A stretch of DNA of 64,000 nt from contig NC_081140.1 in NCBI RefSeq assembly GCF_958295425.1, positions 10,299,698 to 10,363,697 of the forward strand. The letters run 5' to 3'. The notes beneath the pieces were generated by a model. The model saw only the letters and a list, made by a program, of their open reading frames with translations, did no database searches and was not told the origin of the DNA. Below are positions 59,625 through 64,000 of this stretch, piece after piece; position 1 is the first letter of the stretch; each line of letters opens with the position of its first letter. The DNA is from Solea solea. Taxonomy: Eukaryota; Chordata; Actinopteri; Pleuronectiformes; Soleidae. Position numbers and translations under genes: made by a program.

Positions 59625-60634
59625 GTAAGCATTACTTTTTTCCGTTCTTCAAATATTTCTGTGCCCTGCTCTCCCAGCCACCCCCTACCCCCACCCCCCA
59701 CCCACCCATTGCCCCCACTTCCTGTCTGGTGTGCTGCCCTGTCCATTGTCCAAACCTTGTTTGCAATGCTTCACCCTGAACCCACCTTCCTTTCTTGGCA
59801 CATTGCAACTCTAACATCTGCACCCACGAATCATAGCAGATGGACATTTGTTAAAACTGACAGTCCCACATCAAACCTTACTCATTTTCTTTCCTTTTCC
59901 TCTCCTGTTTTTTTTCCTCTGTGGTGATACACCATGTAGCAATTCCTGATTAAATGTTCAAATATATCTATTAGCAACAGACGTTGAACATATTGATGGA
60001 CTGAAATCTGTGGGAAAAACTACTTTATCACAATTACACTAAGAGTAACACGTGTTATTAATGGGTTACCCTCTCAGATATCACCTCCTGGGCTCCGTAG
60101 ATTCATGTTTTAACAAATTACAACCTTTCCAAAGACTTTCTCTATTAAAAAAAAGGAAGCGTGAGCTGATACAATACTACCAGAACCCAAATATCACATA
60201 AATGCTTCTCTAAGCACAGCCTGTACACATGTATTTGTTTATTTCTTCTTTTGTAGCAGCAGAATATTTGTTAAACAGTTGTGTTTTTGTAAGGTCTGGT
60301 GATGGCAGGTGGCAAAAGCATCAGGACAAATGTGTTGTTAACGGCTTAGTAGATTAAAAGACTTAAATCAGTCACGGAAAAGTGATATCACACCAGCCCT
60401 GTTGTAAATGTATGTTTGAAAGAGGCAAATAATTGCTTTAACTGTTATAATAATAGCAAATAATTGTCAATTTTGTCCGATATCTTGTTACATTTTGGCA
60501 ATGAGAGCTCTATATCTGTCAAGCTGTGTGACAATCTCTTAAAAGTCCTGCTTTTCTGCCCAAAATGCATCCTATAGATGGACTACATCGTGTTTTAGCT
60601 TGTCACCCTCTTCATTTATCCAGTTTATACACAC

Positions 60635-60665
<31 letters not shown>

Positions 60666-61205
60666 GGGCCGCGGGACATACGTAGAGACAGAGGAGGACA
60701 GACGGTGAGAAACCCATGGAGACAGTAAATGGTAGTTTGGTGTGCAGTCGCACAATGTGTTTCATGGCGTATACAGACACATATCCCGATTGATTACATC
60801 ATTGCTCATTTCTGTGCCACAGTCAACACCCCCCACCCCTGCCTCCCCCCTCCCCTCCCCTCCCCTCTCCTTCCCTGAGCCTCTGTGGTCAGCAGTAGTC
60901 ACATGATCTCAGATGGCGTGAGGTTGTCCCAGCAACGTGAGCTTGATCACCCAGTCCCTAATGCAATCCAAATAAAAGAGGGCATTCAGTGAAAACAGGG
61001 GCTCCACTCCTCTTTGCAAAAAAAAAAAAAGAGCCATACGATGCTGACTTAGACAAAGACACCAGCACAGCAACTACTCACGCTTGTGACAAACGAGCTA
61101 GATGGAAAGTCAAACTGAGTAAGGCATTAACATTTTCTATTTCTTTATGTCCATATTGCTCACTGGTTTGGTTAATGCATTCTTTTCTCTTTAATTTTCT
61201 TTCAG
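59625..61205 (+). other. gramd1b: Intron between the two basic microexons
   Basis: About 1.6 kb. It holds an AT microsatellite (60633-60664) and a C-rich stretch near 60830-60875. No other exon was recognised. Confidence 0.75.
60633..60664. repeat. (AT)n microsatellite
   Basis: An AT run with one interruption is visible. Confidence 0.95.
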
Positions 61206-61229
61206 TATGACAGACTAAACCTGATTAAA
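61206..61229 (+). CDS. gramd1b: 24-nt microexon YDRLNLIK of GRAMD1B (putative)
   Basis: A strong acceptor (TTCTCTTTAATTTTCTTTCAG) and donor AAA|gtaagc bracket 24 nt encoding YDRLNLIK in phase 0. It is frame-neutral, like its neighbour at 59604. The donor region AAAGTAAGCATT is identical over 12 nt to that of the 59604 microexon, and both peptides have an Arg-Leu followed by a terminal Lys. I do not recall this peptide in the mammalian protein. The strength of both splice sites and the exact phase make a real exon likely. Confidence 0.72.
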
Positions 61230-63439
61230 GTAAGCATTTCTTCCTGTTTTTTTATTTGACCCATTCACAATCCCCCCGCTGACCCTCATTAAACCCCTCG
61301 GCCCACCGCGACTGTAGGATCCCCTCAGATAGTTTCAGTCCTGTCCTCAGCGCTGCTTTTATCCTCTGAATCGTTGTGGTAAACAAAGCCATTTTCATTT
61401 TATTTATTATATTTATTTAAAAGGGACGACGGTGTACAGTTCAAACATAAATCTCACCATTTGAATCACTGTACCAGATTAGGGCTTAGCACTAATTCAC
61501 ATTTGCAAAGTACTTACAAAACGCTTATCCTAAGGCTACTAACTAATTCTTTTTATTATTATTTTATAGCAGCTATGCACTTGTATGAGCACACTTATGG
61601 GGAGTGGAGTTAGTCTTTACCAACAAACAGCCCTACATTTTACACGTGCATGCTCTCGCTTTCTCTCTCACAAACAATGACAACAAACAGTCTCTGTGTG
61701 TGTGTGTAAACCACAAGTTTCTCACAAACTCATATGCACTCAGTTAAACATATTGTATAATACATATATACACGTACACAGTCGTACACACAGACACACA
61801 CTGTATCCAAACATTGGCCTCAAAGTAATTCCTCTCTCATGTCTCTGTCACCTTCAAATCAGATTAGCCCGCATTAGCCCAGGCCTCGTCACAGCCAGGC
61901 CTCGCCGCTCCCTAACACCAACACTCTCAATGAAATCACCAAAGCCCCGGCTGAGGGAAAAAAAACTCTTAAATGAATGAGTTATCGGCATATTAAAACC
62001 AGTTTGGAGCACTTTGTCCGTCCTCAGTTCTTTCTGTTCTCAGGTCAGCTAAGTTGTCAGTGGTAATGTAATCAGACTCTGTAATCACTTCTTATCCCAC
62101 TATTATTCCCTCTGTTCTCTCCACCTCCCCCCGTCTCTCACCCTCTGAATGATCACCTGCATGTTTTCCCTCTGGGACGTTTGCTCTTAGTCTCTTAGAG
62201 GTGAAAGTGTTTTTTGAGGGATTTTTTATATATATATATATTTATATGTGGCTGGTAATTGTTGTTATGTCATAGTCATAACTAAGTTATATATATCTCT
62301 GCTGCCCTCTGCTGTTTTCAAACAGAAGCACCATTGGCTGTTTGTACAGAGCACAACAGACTGTCAGTGATGGAAAGTCACTTCTGCATATTCTATTGTT
62401 ATCAATTGTTATATTATTGATATTGAACTACTGATAGTCAATCGATATTAACTATTGATATCTACTGTATATTAGTTGGCATTAAATATGGTTTATGTAT
62501 CTAAATTGCGAAAAAGAAAAAAGATATTACTTGATTTTATTTGTCAAGAATTATTTCAACTGAACATTTTAACTAGGGATGCACGATATTATCGGCAGGT
62601 ATTGGTTTAAAATGTATTATTAGATATAGATTAGATAGATTAGATATTATTAGATATCGGCAAACACGATTGCGATTAATGACTACAAAATTAGGCTAAA
62701 GCATTATTTTTATCAGCATTTATTTATTTTGCTCAGTGAAAAAAATGTATATATATCTGCTGTGACATGAGTATGAAAAATATGATGTTAATTTCACTAC
62801 AGAAGAGAATAAATGACCTTTGCAATTAGGCGCAACTATATCTGAATTGTATCGGTTATCGGCCGAAGCACTCCTGATATATCAGCAAAAAGTCCATTAT
62901 CGTGCATCCCTAATTGTAACCCTACATTTCTTGGAAATTCGTGAAATATGCTCATATCACAGCCTGTTTGAACAAACTTCAGATATATCATAGGTCACCA
63001 ATTGATTTCTTAGTTGAAAGATTGACATGTTGTAGTGGATGTATCATAAAAACCTTTATCTACTGCAGTGGTACTTAGAGTATTTTCAGTTCTGCAACTA
63101 CAGGGAGCAGATTTTTTTGTTTTAGAATATCCCAGTAGATTAATGATCACAAATGTCTAATGTGAAGGACTTTGTGTGGATAGCCTCATAATTTGAGTCC
63201 CAGAGCGAGCGAGCTGAAAAAGACTTTGCACCTGTGTTTCCCCTCAGACACCCGTATTTAAATAGTGTCGTTAACTGCCTGCGGTTTCTGGGCAGAAAGG
63301 ATTGTGAGGTCCAGATTGACAGTCACACCTCTTGGTACTTGTTATATCCAAGTTGTTTATGTCTCACACTGACAAGCCTTGTGCAGTATTTTTACTCGCA
63401 TTGCATAGTTTAATACATTCTCTCCCTCTCTCTCCACAG
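61230..63439 (+). other. gramd1b: Intron before microexon KSQSWYN
   Basis: About 2.2 kb, with an hAT-type element (62574-62912). Nothing else with coding support was seen; an open frame near 61860-61980 is discussed as rejected. Confidence 0.8.
62574..62912. mobile_element. hAT-type non-autonomous element (TAGGGATGCACGATA family)
   Basis: The ends TAGGGATGCACGATA and the reverse complement of CGTGCATCCCTA at the right are inverted repeats, with 'tatcgg' motifs inside. The flanks ATTTTAAC and ATTGTAAC form an 8-bp duplication with one mismatch. The 339-bp element encodes nothing. Confidence 0.88.
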
Positions 63440-63460
63440 AAGAGCCAAAGCTGGTACAAC
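63440..63460 (+). CDS. gramd1b: 21-nt microexon KSQSWYN of GRAMD1B
   Basis: Acceptor CCCTCTCTCTCCACAG and donor AAC|gtaagt bracket 21 nt encoding KSQSWYN in phase 0. In GRAMD1B the sequence GGKNSK-KSQSWYN-VLSPTYKQRNEDF leads straight into the GRAM domain, so this exon is expected in all isoforms. Joining 57180 directly to 63440 reproduces NSKKSQSWYN, matching the canonical protein I recall. The GRAM domain, which binds phosphatidylserine and cholesterol-rich membrane, begins in the next exon, outside the window. Confidence 0.95.
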
Positions 63461-64000
63461 GTAAGTAACGCTTTGTTTTTATTCATATTATCAACAATCA
63501 CTGTGTGAGTTTGCGTGTCTTTTATCGGTGTCAATGTGTGATTTCCGTTTTTGACGTCATGTGAGGGAGTCCTGGATTTGTCCTTGACCCAGTTTGTGGG
63601 TTACTGGTCCTTGAGGCAGGGATTATCTTTGGCTTGAAAGAGCAACAGGTGGACTTTTCTCATGCAGGAAGGCAAGAGAGTGGAAATTCCACTGTGGAGC
63701 CTTAGAATGAACAAAAATTGTACCATAATTGATTCTTGGAAGTGTTGCAGACCCAGCTGAGCCACAGAGGTGCAGTTTTGTAAAGCACCACAAGATGGGG
63801 TGCTAACACTGATTCTGACCAAAGCATAATTTTGGTCACTCACTGATCAAATTTATTTCAACCAGTATTTAAAATGAAATAATGTCAGCGTCAAATATGA
63901 CAACACATGGTCAAATCCTAGTTCCTCCAATAATGTCTTCATTGGACGTTTCTGTCCCAATCTGTGTTGCTTAATTGAAATTGTTTTATTCCCTGTGTGT
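63461..64000 (+). other. gramd1b: Start of the following intron
   Basis: The sequence after the consensus donor at 63461 shows no further exon. The next coding exon (VLSPTYKQRN in the family) is not in the window. Confidence 0.8.

Noticed and set aside
61857..61980. Basic open frame after a CTTCAAATCAG acceptor-like site
   Set aside because: It ends in a stop without a donor and has no similarity to the GRAMD1B region expected here.

Overview
This looks like a window of a teleost fish nuclear genome. It is AT-leaning and intron-rich. It is dense in dinucleotide and tetranucleotide microsatellites and in small non-autonomous DNA transposons (hAT-type elements with 8-bp target duplications, a TTAA-flanked MITE pair). 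It also carries tRNA-derived SINE remnants and LINE scraps. No long single-exon gene, rRNA, CRISPR array or bacterial-type operon is present. The exact species cannot be read from the sequence.

All protein-coding signal I can support belongs to one plus-strand gene, the fish orthologue of GRAMD1B (Aster-B, an ER-anchored sterol transporter that works at ER-plasma membrane contacts). The window holds only its 5' part: alternative first exons, the disordered N-terminal exons and a run of microexons. It stops just before the exons for the GRAM domain, so the GRAM, ASTER/VASt and transmembrane parts lie beyond base 64000.

Layout. A CpG-rich promoter-like block and a tiny first coding exon (2220-2243) appear to open the long isoform. 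A large second exon (14980-15350), a Ser/Gln-rich exon (21394-21483) and a 27-nt microexon (23827-23853) follow. A separate promoter near 38.5-39.25 kb opens the short isoform, whose first exon (39258-39280) encodes MKGFKLA plus a split Cys. Both routes meet at the common exon 56970-57180, which requires an incoming phase of 2. Three microexons of 21, 24 and 21 nt follow, all in phase 0 (59604, 61206, 63440). If every long-isoform exon is joined, the coding length is 789 nt, exactly 263 codons, with no frame break. Three further possible first exons (22359, 27267, 49574) end in the matching phase but lack homology support.

The rest is intron. It holds repeats, microsatellites and a few segments that look like regulatory DNA, notably a CpG-rich segment at 46.4-46.7 kb with two RFX X-box-like motifs. 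The most interesting observations are the multi-promoter architecture with uORF-rich leaders and the microexon cluster, in which two adjacent microexons share a 12-nt identical donor region.
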